This document shows, in pieces, positions 33,101 to 42,261 of a stretch of DNA of 64,000 nt (positions are counted from its first letter, which is position 1; each line of letters starts with the position of its first letter). Source of the DNA: Azospirillum sp. 51_20 (GTDB lineage Bacteria > Pseudomonadota > Alphaproteobacteria > RF32 > CAG-239); NCBI GenBank assembly GCA_001917175.1, contig MNTV01000020.1, positions 136,635 to 200,634 on the forward strand. Direction: 5' to 3'. The notes under the pieces were generated by a model. The model did not search any database. It saw only the letters and a list, made by a program, of their open reading frames with translations, and was not told the DNA's origin. Both the position numbers and the translations under genes were made by a program.

Positions 33101-36100
33101 TCACTGTTTCACAATTATTCCACCGCTTTGCGACGAACCGGAATCGGACGAACGGAGGATGATTCCGCCGTCCGTTCCCCGCCGCCCCCCACGCGCTTCC
33201 CGGCCGGGAACGACGACGTTTGAACTGTCATCGGAAAAATCAAGCACCCGGACCTTTTGCCCTTTGACCGCCTCTTCCGCACGCTGAATGTCGTCCAGAT
33301 CGCGTTCAACCCTCATGGTTTTGCCGCCGGTCGAAATCTGCCCGGTATTTTCCTGCATTTTGCGTTTGATTTCCTGATCGTGCAGCCACTTGGCATAGGC
33401 CTTTTCTTCCGCCGCAACCTTTCCCTCCGTATAAGCGGCCATCTCGGCAGCCGCCTTTTCCATCGCCGCCAGTTGATCAACCGTATTTTGACGGGCGGTG
33501 TCAAATTTACGGTAAAAACGTTCCAGCTGCTCGGTGTCTTTCATGTTTTGCAAAGTGACATTGTCCTTCGCAATGTCGGAATTGATCTGGTCAATCATCA
33601 GCAGCCCGGTTTCGATCTTCTTCTGCCAGTCGACGATGCTCGGATCCTTTTTCGGATAAAACGAAGTGTTGATCGCCGCCAGCCGTTTTTCAAATCCGCC
33701 CAGCCTGTCGATCGAACCGGCGGACACTTTTTTGGAGGTGTTGTAATTTTCAAAGATAACGTTATAGCTCTCGTTGATCCGCAATTTGACGTCTTTCAGA
33801 TGAATGCGCTCCAGTTCTGTCCGAATCCGCCGCAGCTGCGCAACGCCTTTTTTGTTCTGTTCGTCAAGACGGGCCACGATTTCATCGCCGATATTGACCA
33901 TGTTGTCCTTAACGAAAATTTCCTCCAAAAGCGTGTTGAGGGCATCAATCTCCTTCTTCAGCGCCTGATATTCGGCACGGGTTCCCTTGTCGCGCGCCAT
34001 CTGACTGAACAATTTAAAATCAGGCAGAACCTCGTCGTTCAGTTCGGTTTCCGCAACATGCGCCTTTTTCTGCTGCTCATCCATCAGCCGGCGGTATTTT
34101 TCGATCCGCGCCTGTTCTTCGGCCTCGGCTTCCGCCGCCAGTTTAGCCCAGTGGGCGTCAAACACGCTCGTCGCCCTGCCGACGTCAACCGACAGCACCG
34201 GCGTATTGATTGATCCGTCATAGGAAAAATCAAAACCCGGAACTTTTGCCCCGTCAAACGTCACTTTCAGCAAAGCCTTGTTGCTCCAATCCTTCAGACT
34301 GCCGTCCGCCTGCATGTCGATTGCCGCTCCGCTGCCGGCAAAATGCGCGTTGTCGATCGCGTAAACGCCCTTGTTCAGGGTTACGCCGCCGGCAAAAGAG
34401 TCGAACTCGGTTTCGCCCTGTCCCAGGGCATCGCGGACAACCACCGCAAATCCGTCGGAAACGTCGCGTTTGCTCAGGTCGGCTTCTATTTTTTCAAAAT
34501 TCCATCCTTTGACCGTTGGTTTGACTATATCAAACTTGATCGTTCCGGACAAATCGGTCATCAGACTTTCGACCGAAACCGCCGAAGTGTTGAAAACGAC
34601 ATTTGCGTTAAGCGTGCCGCCAGTCAGTCCGTAAACGCTGCCGCTCCAGCCGTTCCGGCCGATGACAACGCCCTTGACGTCCGCCCGGCCGCTCAATCCG
34701 GCCCCCTGCGGAATGTTCAGTTCGGCCTCGCCGCTGATCACGCCTTTGGCATGTTCGCCGACAAAATCGTTCAGTTTCAGCACCCCTTTGTTCAACGTCA
34801 GCCGGCCCGTCGCTTTGGTCACGGAAAAGTTGTTCAGCAAAAGCGCGTCCGCCGTCAGGAAAGCGTTGACGTCCCAGTCTTTCAGCCAGTCATAGCCGAT
34901 ATGCGTCTGACTCAGACGGGGTTTGACGATGAAAGTCGCCGTTTCCGCCGAATTGCGGAAATTGGTTTTGTCGTCCTTCTGATTGACGTTATAGAAAAAT
35001 TTCTCAAACTCAAAACGATTGAGCTTAAGGTCGGTTTTAACCTGGTGGCGGCCGTCTTTTTTCTGATAGGCAAGACTGCCGGCAAAACTGTTGGCGCCGA
35101 CGTTGACGTTCAACTGGTTAAACAACGCGACGCTGCCGCTGGTTTTGACGGCGGCGGACATTTTAAACAGCCCCAGCGGATAGTCCGGCGAATAGTCGAC
35201 GGCAAAATTATTCAGCATTTTGACGAAACTGGGCGCCCGCACTTCGGTTTTGCCGTTAAGATAATAGGTGTTGTTGCGATAGGAAACTTCCCCGTGATAG
35301 GCGGCGTCAATGTCCCCCAGACGCAAAACGCTCTTGGTCGCCGCGCGTTCCAAACCGCCGGTAACCACCCCGGAAGCGGAAAAACTGCTCAGTTCGTTGA
35401 AATTGACATCGGCAATTTTTATTCCGAACTTGCTCAAAAAAGCGATCGTATCGCGGATATCCGCCTGATACCTCAGGTTCTTGACCTGTGGCGCCTGACC
35501 GAAACCACTCACTTCGCCTTTAAAGGTAAAGTCGCCGCTGGCCACGCTTTTGACCGACAGGTCGTCAATCTTCATCACGCCGTCTTTGACAGTCGCTTCC
35601 ATTGCCAGATCCTCGAACGGAATCTTCTCAAAAATTCCCGATTGCAGCGAAGTACGGAACTGCAGGTCGGCGTCTTTTAAAAACGTCAGCTTGCCGAAAC
35701 GGTAGCGCAAACGTTCGCGCCAATCTTTTCCCGCCGTATCCGCAGGCAGCGCGGCGACATAATTGTCAAAGTTGACGCTGTCGCCGTCGGCAATCACAAA
35801 CCAGCGGGTTTTGTCGCCGCGGACGATGCCGATTTTGCCGTTGACCGCGCTCTTGTCAAGAATCAGGTCAAACGGCGCAATTTTGATCATCTCGGTGGTG
35901 CCTTCCACGGTCGCCGACAGGCTTGCCTTCTTATACGTGCCCTGGGCAAACGGCTCAACCCCGAGTTTCAGCCATTTGGCAAACTTGCCGAAATCGCTCA
36001 TGCTGGAAGTGAGGTTGAAGTTATAAGTCATCTTCTTTTCGACCCCGAACACTTCGCCGCTGATTTTGGCCGAGGCCTCGCCCGGCATGGTGGCACTCAG

Positions 36101-37288
36101 ATTCTGAATTTTCAGCGTATTGTTCATAAAGTCGACGCTTAAGTCGAAATCACGGATCACCTGGCCGTTGTAAGTCGTTTTCAGCGCTTTCAGGTCGGCG
36201 ATCACGTCAAAGTCGTACTCGGGTACGTAATTTTCCTTGCGGTCATATTTTTTGACAAAGTCGCGCACCAGCAGAATGGCCGGCTCCAACTCAAACTCGG
36301 TCATGTTGAACACCGCGTCAATCCGCCGGCGTTCCATGCCGTTGTCGCCGATCTTCTGCTCGGTTCTCGGAATCAGTATGTTGCCGGCGCCGGCGCTGCC
36401 GCCGTACTTGACGACGATATTGCCGAGACTGATCTGCGACTTGTCGGTTTTAAGCTCCATCGACAGAGCCAGCGGATGTTCGTAATCCTCCGAAATTTCG
36501 GCATTTTTAAAATTGGTGTTAAAGAAGTTGACCGGATTTTGCGATTCAAAAATCAGGTTGCCGTTGATCGCGTCGTTGTTCAGCAGCACGGTGCCGTCAA
36601 AGCGCACATAGCTTTCCGACTGCGGATGGCTGATCACCGCATTGACCGAGGTGGCAAAACTGTCGGAAAACTGGCCGAGCGAAACGGCAAAGCCGCCGGG
36701 ACTGTTGTCCTTGACGTAGCTGCCCTCGATCCGGTAAGGGCCGAACAGACTCTGGGCGATGATTTCGGCATTCATGTTGTCGAGCACCGAATTAATGTTG
36801 TAATCGTTGTTGACAAAGTGCATTTTGGCCTTTTCTACCGTCAGACTGTTTAAGGAAATCTCCACGTTGTCGATTCGAAAATCCTGCTGGCTGCCGCTTG
36901 AAGACTGCCAGTTGAGCTTGCCGTCGGAATAGGCTTCGACGTAAATCTCCGGCTCGACCAGACTCATCCGCTCAACGTTGAAACTGCCGCTGATCAGCGA
37001 ACGGATCGAGAGGGTGGAAACCAGTTTCTGTATTTTGGCCAGCAGCACCCTTTCGCCGGAAGCGGTACGGTTGTAGATGGAAATGTCCCCCGCTTCCAGA
37101 TAGGGGGACGGGAACAGGCTGAAACGCACCGGACCGTCAAACACCACCTCCTTACCGGTGGCCGCCGAGAACTGCTGGGAAATCTTGTCTTTGTGACGGT
37201 TCCAGTCGATATTGTTGAGATAAACCGTCACTCCGCCCACGGCGGCAAGGACCAGGATAATGATCAGCAGCAAAACTTTTTTCCACAT
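33101..37288 (-). CDS. AsmA-family envelope protein, very large
   Basis: 1395 aa, roughly twice E. coli AsmA (617 aa). One N-terminal membrane anchor (about 4-24) is followed by the AsmA start motif (TGKEVVFDGPVRFSLFPSPYLEAGDISIYN) region and a long periplasmic repeat-rich beta domain. A second AsmA-like block with the typical DLSGTIKFDIVKP motif lies near 940-960. A charged coiled-coil segment spans about 1090-1330 and a Gly/Ser tail ends GGIIVKQ. Large AsmA-like proteins (TamB, YhdP group) bridge the membranes and move phospholipids; that role is inferred. RBS AAGGAAG. Monocistronic, divergent from cdd. The coiled-coil C-terminal addition is unusual. Confidence 0.85.
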   Translation of the reverse strand: MWKKVLLLIIILVLAAVGGVTVYLNNIDWNRHKDKISQQFSAATGKEVVFDGPVRFSLFPSPYLEAGDISIYNRTASGERVLLAKIQKLVSTLSIRSLISGSFNVERMSLVEPEIYVEAYSDGKLNWQSSSGSQQDFRIDNVEISLNSLTVEKAKMHFVNNDYNINSVLDNMNAEIIAQSLFGPYRIEGSYVKDNSPGGFAVSLGQFSDSFATSVNAVISHPQSESYVRFDGTVLLNNDAINGNLIFESQNPVNFFNTNFKNAEISEDYEHPLALSMELKTDKSQISLGNIVVKYGGSAGAGNILIPRTEQKIGDNGMERRRIDAVFNMTEFELEPAILLVRDFVKKYDRKENYVPEYDFDVIADLKALKTTYNGQVIRDFDLSVDFMNNTLKIQNLSATMPGEASAKISGEVFGVEKKMTYNFNLTSSMSDFGKFAKWLKLGVEPFAQGTYKKASLSATVEGTTEMIKIAPFDLILDKSAVNGKIGIVRGDKTRWFVIADGDSVNFDNYVAALPADTAGKDWRERLRYRFGKLTFLKDADLQFRTSLQSGIFEKIPFEDLAMEATVKDGVMKIDDLSVKSVASGDFTFKGEVSGFGQAPQVKNLRYQADIRDTIAFLSKFGIKIADVNFNELSSFSASGVVTGGLERAATKSVLRLGDIDAAYHGEVSYRNNTYYLNGKTEVRAPSFVKMLNNFAVDYSPDYPLGLFKMSAAVKTSGSVALFNQLNVNVGANSFAGSLAYQKKDGRHQVKTDLKLNRFEFEKFFYNVNQKDDKTNFRNSAETATFIVKPRLSQTHIGYDWLKDWDVNAFLTADALLLNNFSVTKATGRLTLNKGVLKLNDFVGEHAKGVISGEAELNIPQGAGLSGRADVKGVVIGRNGWSGSVYGLTGGTLNANVVFNTSAVSVESLMTDLSGTIKFDIVKPTVKGWNFEKIEADLSKRDVSDGFAVVVRDALGQGETEFDSFAGGVTLNKGVYAIDNAHFAGSGAAIDMQADGSLKDWSNKALLKVTFDGAKVPGFDFSYDGSINTPVLSVDVGRATSVFDAHWAKLAAEAEAEEQARIEKYRRLMDEQQKKAHVAETELNDEVLPDFKLFSQMARDKGTRAEYQALKKEIDALNTLLEEIFVKDNMVNIGDEIVARLDEQNKKGVAQLRRIRTELERIHLKDVKLRINESYNVIFENYNTSKKVSAGSIDRLGGFEKRLAAINTSFYPKKDPSIVDWQKKIETGLLMIDQINSDIAKDNVTLQNMKDTEQLERFYRKFDTARQNTVDQLAAMEKAAAEMAAYTEGKVAAEEKAYAKWLHDQEIKRKMQENTGQISTGGKTMRVERDLDDIQRAEEAVKGQKVRVLDFSDDSSNVVVPGREARGGRRGTDGGIILRSSDSGSSQSGGIIVKQ

Positions 37289-37330
37289 AGACGCTTCCTT
37301 TTTTCAAAATGCAAAAGTCAAAAATAATCT

Positions 37331-37359
37331 TTGCTAAAACGGTAATCGTAGCATAATAT
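37331..37359 (+). promoter_or_regulatory. candidate promoter of the nucleoside salvage operon
   Basis: TTGCTA (37331-37336), 17-nt spacer, TAATAT (37354-37359), about 43 nt before cdd. Confidence 0.55.
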
Positions 37360-37401
37360 ACCCTATATTGATAAATAAAACATTTAAGGTCAAGCCCGAA
37401 C

Positions 37402-37791
37402 ATGAAAAATTATCGTCAACTTTTCACTTTTGCCCGGACGGCGCTGGAGAAGGCTTACGCGCCCTATTCGCACTTCAGGGTCGGCGCCGCGATCGAAGCC
37501 GACGACGGAAAGGTTTACGCCGGCTGCAACGTCGAAAACGTTTCCTACCCCTGCGGCACCTGCGCCGAAGCCGGCGCCGTCGCCGCCATGGTCTGCGGCG
37601 GAAGCGCCAAAATCCGGCGGATTCTCGTCACCTCCGACGGCGCCGCGCTGGTTGCCCCCTGCGGCGCCTGCCTGCAGCGGATTTTGGAATTTTCCCTGCC
37701 GGAAACGGAAATTCTGCTGGCCGACCGGGAAGGAGTAAAGAAGACAATGACGATCAACGAGCTTTTGCCCAATGCCTTTAAGGAATTTTAG
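37402..37791 (+). CDS. cdd: cytidine deaminase
   Basis: 129 aa, the homotetrameric small form. It converts cytidine/deoxycytidine to (deoxy)uridine. Zinc site CAE (Cys54, Glu56) and PCGAC (Cys87, Cys90) are intact, as is the substrate motif FRVGAAIE and GCNVEN. First gene of a six-gene salvage and envelope operon; the next start is 1 nt after its stop. Confidence 0.96.
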   Translation: MKNYRQLFTFARTALEKAYAPYSHFRVGAAIEADDGKVYAGCNVENVSYPCGTCAEAGAVAAMVCGGSAKIRRILVTSDGAALVAPCGACLQRILEFSLPETEILLADREGVKKTMTINELLPNAFKEF

Positions 37792-37792
37792 C

Positions 37793-38602
37793 ATGATCAA
37801 CACCGAACAATTCAAACGTCTGCTGGCGGACAAACGACCGCAGACCGCAGTCATCCTCGGTTCCGGCCTCGGTTCCGTTGCCGACGCCGTCGAAGACCCG
37901 CTGACAATTGACTATGCGGCGATCGAAGGCTTTCCCCGCACCACCGTTGCCGGTCATTCCGGCAAAATGATCGTCGGCCGGCTGGGGCAAAGCGAAGTTC
38001 TCTGCCTGCAGGGACGTTTCCATCTCTACGAAGGCCACCGTCCGCAGGTGATTGCGGAAGTCGTCAACGCGCTTAAAGCCGTCGGCGTCAACCGGCTGAT
38101 CGTCACCAACGCCGCCGGTTCGCTCAACCCGGAATTTACCCCGGGCAGTCTGATGCTGATCAAAGACCACATCAATTTTTCCGGTCAAAATCCGCTTGTC
38201 GGCGCCAACGACGAGAGCACAGGCCCCCGTTTTCCCGATATGAGCAACGCCTATGACCGGGACATGCGCCGGCAGGCGAAAGAACTGGCCGCCAAACTCG
38301 GAATCAACCTGCCGGAAGGCGTTTACCTGATGGTGCTCGGCCCGAATTTTGAAACCGCTGCCGAAATCCGCGCCTTCCGCACGCTCGGCGCCGACGCCGT
38401 CGGCATGTCCACGGTGCCGGAAGTAATCGCCGCCGTCCATGCCGGCATCAAAGTGCTGGCCGTTTCCGCCGTTACCAACTTCGGCACCGGATTGCAGGAA
38501 ACCCCGCTTTCCCACGAAGAAACCATCGCCGGCGCCGCCCGCGCAAGCAGCGCTCTCACCGCTCTGATCACCAACTACATCAAGGAGTTCTGCCATGAGT
38601 GA
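37793..38602 (+). CDS. punA: purine-nucleoside phosphorylase, trimeric type
   Basis: 269 aa from the ATG at 37793 (AAGGAA upstream inside cdd). It phosphorolyses inosine/guanosine-type nucleosides to base and (deoxy)ribose-1-phosphate. VILGSGLGSVADAV (20-33), VAGHSGKMIVG, GRFHLYEGH, ITNAAG-type VTNAAGSLNP and the Glu-containing NFETAAEIRAFRTLGADAVGMST region match the trimeric PNP family. Its end overlaps the deoC start by 8 nt. Confidence 0.93.
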   Translation: MINTEQFKRLLADKRPQTAVILGSGLGSVADAVEDPLTIDYAAIEGFPRTTVAGHSGKMIVGRLGQSEVLCLQGRFHLYEGHRPQVIAEVVNALKAVGVNRLIVTNAAGSLNPEFTPGSLMLIKDHINFSGQNPLVGANDESTGPRFPDMSNAYDRDMRRQAKELAAKLGINLPEGVYLMVLGPNFETAAEIRAFRTLGADAVGMSTVPEVIAAVHAGIKVLAVSAVTNFGTGLQETPLSHEETIAGAARASSALTALITNYIKEFCHE

Positions 38603-39329
38603 CATCCAAAACGCTTTCCGCCTGATCGGCAGTCTGGACCTCACCTCGCTCAGCCATGACGATACGGAAGAAAAAATCGCCGCCCTGTGCGCCAAGGCGG
38701 TCACGCCCTACGGAACGACGGCCGCCGTCTGCGTTTATCCGGAATGGGTGCCGCTGGCCCGCAAACTGCTGAAGAAAACGCCGGTCAAAGTTGCCACCGT
38801 GGTCAATTTTCCCGCCGGCGGCAACGATTTCAAGCTGATGAAAGACGAAATCAAAAAAGGCCTGAGCGGCGGTGCCGACGAAATCGACGCCGTTTTTCCC
38901 TACCGCGACTTTCTTGCCGGCAATACGGATTCCTGCCGGCGTTTTCTCGACATCATCCAGCGCGAATGCGGCAAACACACCAGCAAAATCATTCTTGAAA
39001 CCGGCGAACTCAACCACGTGTCGACAATTGCCGCGGCAGTAAAACTCTGCCTCGAATACGACATTGACTTCATCAAAACCTCAACCGGCAAAACCCCGGT
39101 TTCCGCCACCGTCGGCGCCGCCAACATCATTCTGGAAACCATCCGCGACAGCGGCCGCGACGTCGGTTTTAAGGCCAGTGGCGGCATCAGGGAATTTGAA
39201 GAAGCCCGCAAATATCTGATATTATCCGAAGTTATCCTGGGCGCCGACTGGCCTGATCCGGCGCATTTCCGCATTGGCGCCAGTTCGCTTTTGGACGATC
39301 TGATCAGAGTTATCGAAAATAAAGACTGA
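38595..39329 (+). CDS. deoC: deoxyribose-phosphate aldolase
   Basis: 244 aa class I aldolase splitting 2-deoxyribose-5-phosphate into acetaldehyde and glyceraldehyde-3-phosphate. Schiff-base Lys161 in DFIKTSTG, proton-relay Lys193 in GFKASGG and Asp98 in EIDAV correspond to E. coli Lys167, Lys201 and Asp102. Coupled to punA by overlap. The phosphopentomutase gene deoB that supplies its substrate is not in the operon. Confidence 0.97.
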   Translation: MSDIQNAFRLIGSLDLTSLSHDDTEEKIAALCAKAVTPYGTTAAVCVYPEWVPLARKLLKKTPVKVATVVNFPAGGNDFKLMKDEIKKGLSGGADEIDAVFPYRDFLAGNTDSCRRFLDIIQRECGKHTSKIILETGELNHVSTIAAAVKLCLEYDIDFIKTSTGKTPVSATVGAANIILETIRDSGRDVGFKASGGIREFEEARKYLILSEVILGADWPDPAHFRIGASSLLDDLIRVIENKD

Positions 39330-39344
39330 CAAACGGAGTTAACC

Positions 39345-40655
39345 ATGCTGCCACAGGAAATTATCCGCAAAAAACGCGACAAACAAAACCTAAGCGCCGA
39401 AGAAATCGACTTTTTCGTCCGCGGCGTCACCGACGGCACCATCGCCGACTGCCAGATCGGCTCTTTTACCATGGCCGCCTTCTTAAACGGACTTGACGCC
39501 GGCGAAACCAAAAACCTGACCCTTGCCATGCGCGATTCCGGCGACGTTTTGCAATGGCCGGAACTGGACGCGCCGGTCGTTGACAAACATTCTTCCGGCG
39601 GAGTCGGCGACAAGGTCAGTCTGATGTTGGCTCCGATGCTGGCGGCGGCTGGCGTCTATGTGCCGATGATTTCCGGCCGCGGGCTCGGACATACCGGAGG
39701 CACGCTCGACAAGTTTGACTCTGTCCCCGGTTACCAAACTCATCCCGACAACGATCTTTTCCGCGCAGCCGTCAAAGAAGTCGGCTGCGCCGTCATCGGC
39801 CAGACCGGCAGCCTGGCGCCGGCCGACAAAAAGATCTACGCCGTCCGCGACGTTTCCGCCACGGTTGAATCGATTCCGCTGATTACCGCTTCGATTCTTT
39901 CCAAAAAGCTGGCGGCCGGACTCGACTGTCTGATCATGGACTTGAAATTCGGCAACGGCGCGTTTATGGAGAGCATTGACGACGGCCGCGCCCTTGCCCG
40001 CTCGATCGTCAGCGTCGCCGGCAAAGCCGGCACCAAAACCAAGGCCCTCCTTACCGACATGAACCAGGTGCTGGGCACCACCGCCGGCAACGCGGTGGAA
40101 GTAAAAGAAGCGGTTGATTATTTAAAAGGCATTAATGTTGACCCGCGCCTGCACGAAATTACCCTCAGTCTGGCTGCCGAACTGCTGGTAACGGCAGGCT
40201 GTTTTGCCGACGCCGGCGAAGCGCGGAAACGGCTGCTGGCCGATCTTGATTCCGGCCGTTCGCCGGAAGTGTTCGCCCGCATGGTCAAAAAACTCGGCGG
40301 TCCCGCCGACTTTGTCGAACGTCCGGAAAAATACCTGCCCCGGGCAGCCATCGTCAAACCCGTTTTTCCGCTTTGCTCCGGTTACGTCGAAAGCATGAAC
40401 ACCCGCAACATCGGCCTCAGCATCATCGGCCTGAAAGGCGGCCGCACCTCGCCGGAACAAAAGCTGGATTACGCCACCGGCTACACCGGCTTCTGTCAGA
40501 TCGGCGACTATGTCGACGAGCAAAACCCGCTGGCGTTTGTCCATGCCGAAAGCGAAGAGGATTACAACTTTGCCGCCGACGAACTGCAGCGCAATATTGT
40601 CACTGCCAACGAAAAACCGCAGATTAATCCGGCCGTAGCCGAAACCGTGGAATAA
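39345..40655 (+). CDS. deoA: thymidine phosphorylase
   Basis: 436 aa, E. coli length 440. It converts thymidine and phosphate to thymine and deoxyribose-1-phosphate. The phosphate-binding loop DKHSSGGVGDKVS (80-92), the M-SGRGLGHTGGTLDK segment and SILSKKLAAGLD are intact. 15 nt after deoC with a GGAG-type RBS. Confidence 0.97.
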   Translation: MLPQEIIRKKRDKQNLSAEEIDFFVRGVTDGTIADCQIGSFTMAAFLNGLDAGETKNLTLAMRDSGDVLQWPELDAPVVDKHSSGGVGDKVSLMLAPMLAAAGVYVPMISGRGLGHTGGTLDKFDSVPGYQTHPDNDLFRAAVKEVGCAVIGQTGSLAPADKKIYAVRDVSATVESIPLITASILSKKLAAGLDCLIMDLKFGNGAFMESIDDGRALARSIVSVAGKAGTKTKALLTDMNQVLGTTAGNAVEVKEAVDYLKGINVDPRLHEITLSLAAELLVTAGCFADAGEARKRLLADLDSGRSPEVFARMVKKLGGPADFVERPEKYLPRAAIVKPVFPLCSGYVESMNTRNIGLSIIGLKGGRTSPEQKLDYATGYTGFCQIGDYVDEQNPLAFVHAESEEDYNFAADELQRNIVTANEKPQINPAVAETVE

Positions 40656-40659
40656 AACA

Positions 40660-41436
40660 ATGCTTGAAAATATGGTCAATTTTTACCTCGCACCCAACCT
40701 GCCGGCGGACAGGCATGCCTTTTTCGGCAGGAACGGCGGCGTTTCCGAGGGCATTTACGCCAGTTTCAACTTCAACCGCAAAAGCCGCGACAAGGCGGAA
40801 AACATAGAAAAAAACCTTGAACTGGTCGGCAGGTTCTACGGCCTCCCCGGCAACGCGGTGATGCGTCCCTGCCAGGGGCATACCGACAAAGCCGTTTATG
40901 TCGACCGCCCCTCGCGTTACGAAATCGAGGCCGACGGCGTGGTCACCGACCGTCCCGGCATCATTCTGGGCATTACCACCGCCGACTGCATGCCGGTTCT
41001 GCTGGCCGATGAAAAACACGGCGTTATCGGCGCCGCTCATGCCGGCTGGCGGGGCGCGCTTGCCGGTGTCATTGAAAACACGGTCAAAGTCATGCTCGAA
41101 AAAGGCGCCGCCGTCGAAGACATTACCGCCGCTGCCGGTCCCTGCCTGCAAAAGGAATCTTTTGAAGTGCAAAACGACATGAGAAACCTTTTCCTTGACC
41201 GGGACAAAGACAACGAACGTTTCTTCACGCCCTGCGCCGGAGAACGCTGGCTTTGCGATCTGGAAGCCTTTGTCCGGCACCGTTTTGATCTTATCGGCAT
41301 TAAAAACATTTCGTTCTCCGGCATCGACACTTACACCAACCCGGAACTTTATTTCAGTTACCGCCGCTGCCGTCACCTGGGACAGATTGCGGTCAAAGAC
41401 GATTTTCCGATAGAACTGTCAACCATCAGACTGTGA
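40660..41436 (+). CDS. pgeF: peptidoglycan editing factor / YfiH-LACC1 purine nucleoside enzyme
   Basis: 258 aa. Metal-site residues of the YfiH/LACC1 family are present: His74 (QGH), Cys110 (TADC) and His127 (AAHAGWRG), with FFGRNGGVSEG near the N-terminus. Members phosphorolyse purine nucleosides and deaminate adenosine, and E. coli YfiH (PgeF) corrects L-Ser misincorporation in peptidoglycan. The position between nucleoside phosphorylases and a muropeptide amidase fits both roles. 4 nt after deoA. Met5 is an alternative start. Confidence 0.9.
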   Translation: MLENMVNFYLAPNLPADRHAFFGRNGGVSEGIYASFNFNRKSRDKAENIEKNLELVGRFYGLPGNAVMRPCQGHTDKAVYVDRPSRYEIEADGVVTDRPGIILGITTADCMPVLLADEKHGVIGAAHAGWRGALAGVIENTVKVMLEKGAAVEDITAAAGPCLQKESFEVQNDMRNLFLDRDKDNERFFTPCAGERWLCDLEAFVRHRFDLIGIKNISFSGIDTYTNPELYFSYRRCRHLGQIAVKDDFPIELSTIRL

Positions 41437-41444
41437 GGGCCGCC

Positions 41445-42173
41445 ATGATCACATACCGCCCGCTTCCCTTCTTTAACGAACGCAAACTTCCGATCAGCAT
41501 GCTGGTCATCCACTCCATGGCTCACAATGCCGGGGAAGGGATTGCGCAGCTGGAAAAACTGCAGCTTTCCGCTCATTACGTCGTTGATTACGACGGCACC
41601 GTTTATCAGTGCGTCAGCGAAGACAAACGCGCCTGGCATGCCGGCGTCGCCTTCTGGCGCGGCATCACCGACGTCAATTCGGCCGCCATCGGCATCGAGG
41701 TCTGCCACCGCTCGCTCGGCCAGAGCCGTTTCAACCGAAAGCAGATTGCCGCGCTGACGGAACTTTGCCGCGATATCATCGACCGCCGGCGGATTGCCCC
41801 GACCATGATCGTCGGCCACTCCGACGTCGCGCCGCAACGCAAGCCCGATCCGGGCAAAGGCTTTCCCTGGCGGGAACTGGCCGCTGCCGACATCGGCATT
41901 TGGTACGGCAGCCGCTTTTCGGCGGAAACAGACATTGCCAAAATGCTTTCCGAAATCGGTTACGGCATCACCGGAGAAAAGGGACTGCAAGCCGCGGCTT
42001 ATGCCTTCTGCCGGCGCTTTCTGCCGAAAAAAATCAGCAAACTGCCGGTCAAAAAACTGGTGGAAACGCCTTTTGCTGCCGACAGCGGAGAACTTTTAAA
42101 CGACGGCGAATTTCTCAACACTTTGCAAAACATCCACTGCCAGTATCAGATTTACGGCAAAAGCAGTCTGTAA
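41445..42173 (+). CDS. N-acetylmuramoyl-L-alanine amidase, AmiD/AmpD type
   Basis: 242 aa from the ATG at 41445 (GAGGG upstream); a GTG at 41433 that overlaps the pgeF stop is an alternative. Amidase_2 fold: zinc ligands His23, His125 and Asp135, with Glu85 and Lys133 in the active site. The C-terminal part (about 155-240) is a helical peptidoglycan-binding-like domain as in AmiD. No signal peptide or lipobox is visible, so a cytosolic AmpD-like recycling role is as likely as a periplasmic one. Last gene of the operon; a bidirectional terminator follows. Confidence 0.88.
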   Translation: MITYRPLPFFNERKLPISMLVIHSMAHNAGEGIAQLEKLQLSAHYVVDYDGTVYQCVSEDKRAWHAGVAFWRGITDVNSAAIGIEVCHRSLGQSRFNRKQIAALTELCRDIIDRRRIAPTMIVGHSDVAPQRKPDPGKGFPWRELAAADIGIWYGSRFSAETDIAKMLSEIGYGITGEKGLQAAAYAFCRRFLPKKISKLPVKKLVETPFAADSGELLNDGEFLNTLQNIHCQYQIYGKSSL

Positions 42174-42211
42174 ACCGTCCCCCACACGGCGGCAGGTGCA
42201 TTTTCAGCCGC

Positions 42212-42244
42212 AAAAAAACTCCCGGGAACCCCGGGAGTTTTTTG
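42212..42244. terminator. bidirectional terminator between amidase and metG
   Basis: AAAAAACTCCCGGG and CCCGGGAGTTTTTT arms around a short AAC loop, serving the two convergent genes. Confidence 0.93.
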
Positions 42245-42261
42245 TTTTCGGAACTTTTCCA

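Noticed and set aside
33257..35680. Overlapping long plus-strand open frames opposite the AsmA gene
   Set aside because: Antisense shadows of a long gene; no motifs, no ribosome sites, protein-like features only on the minus strand.
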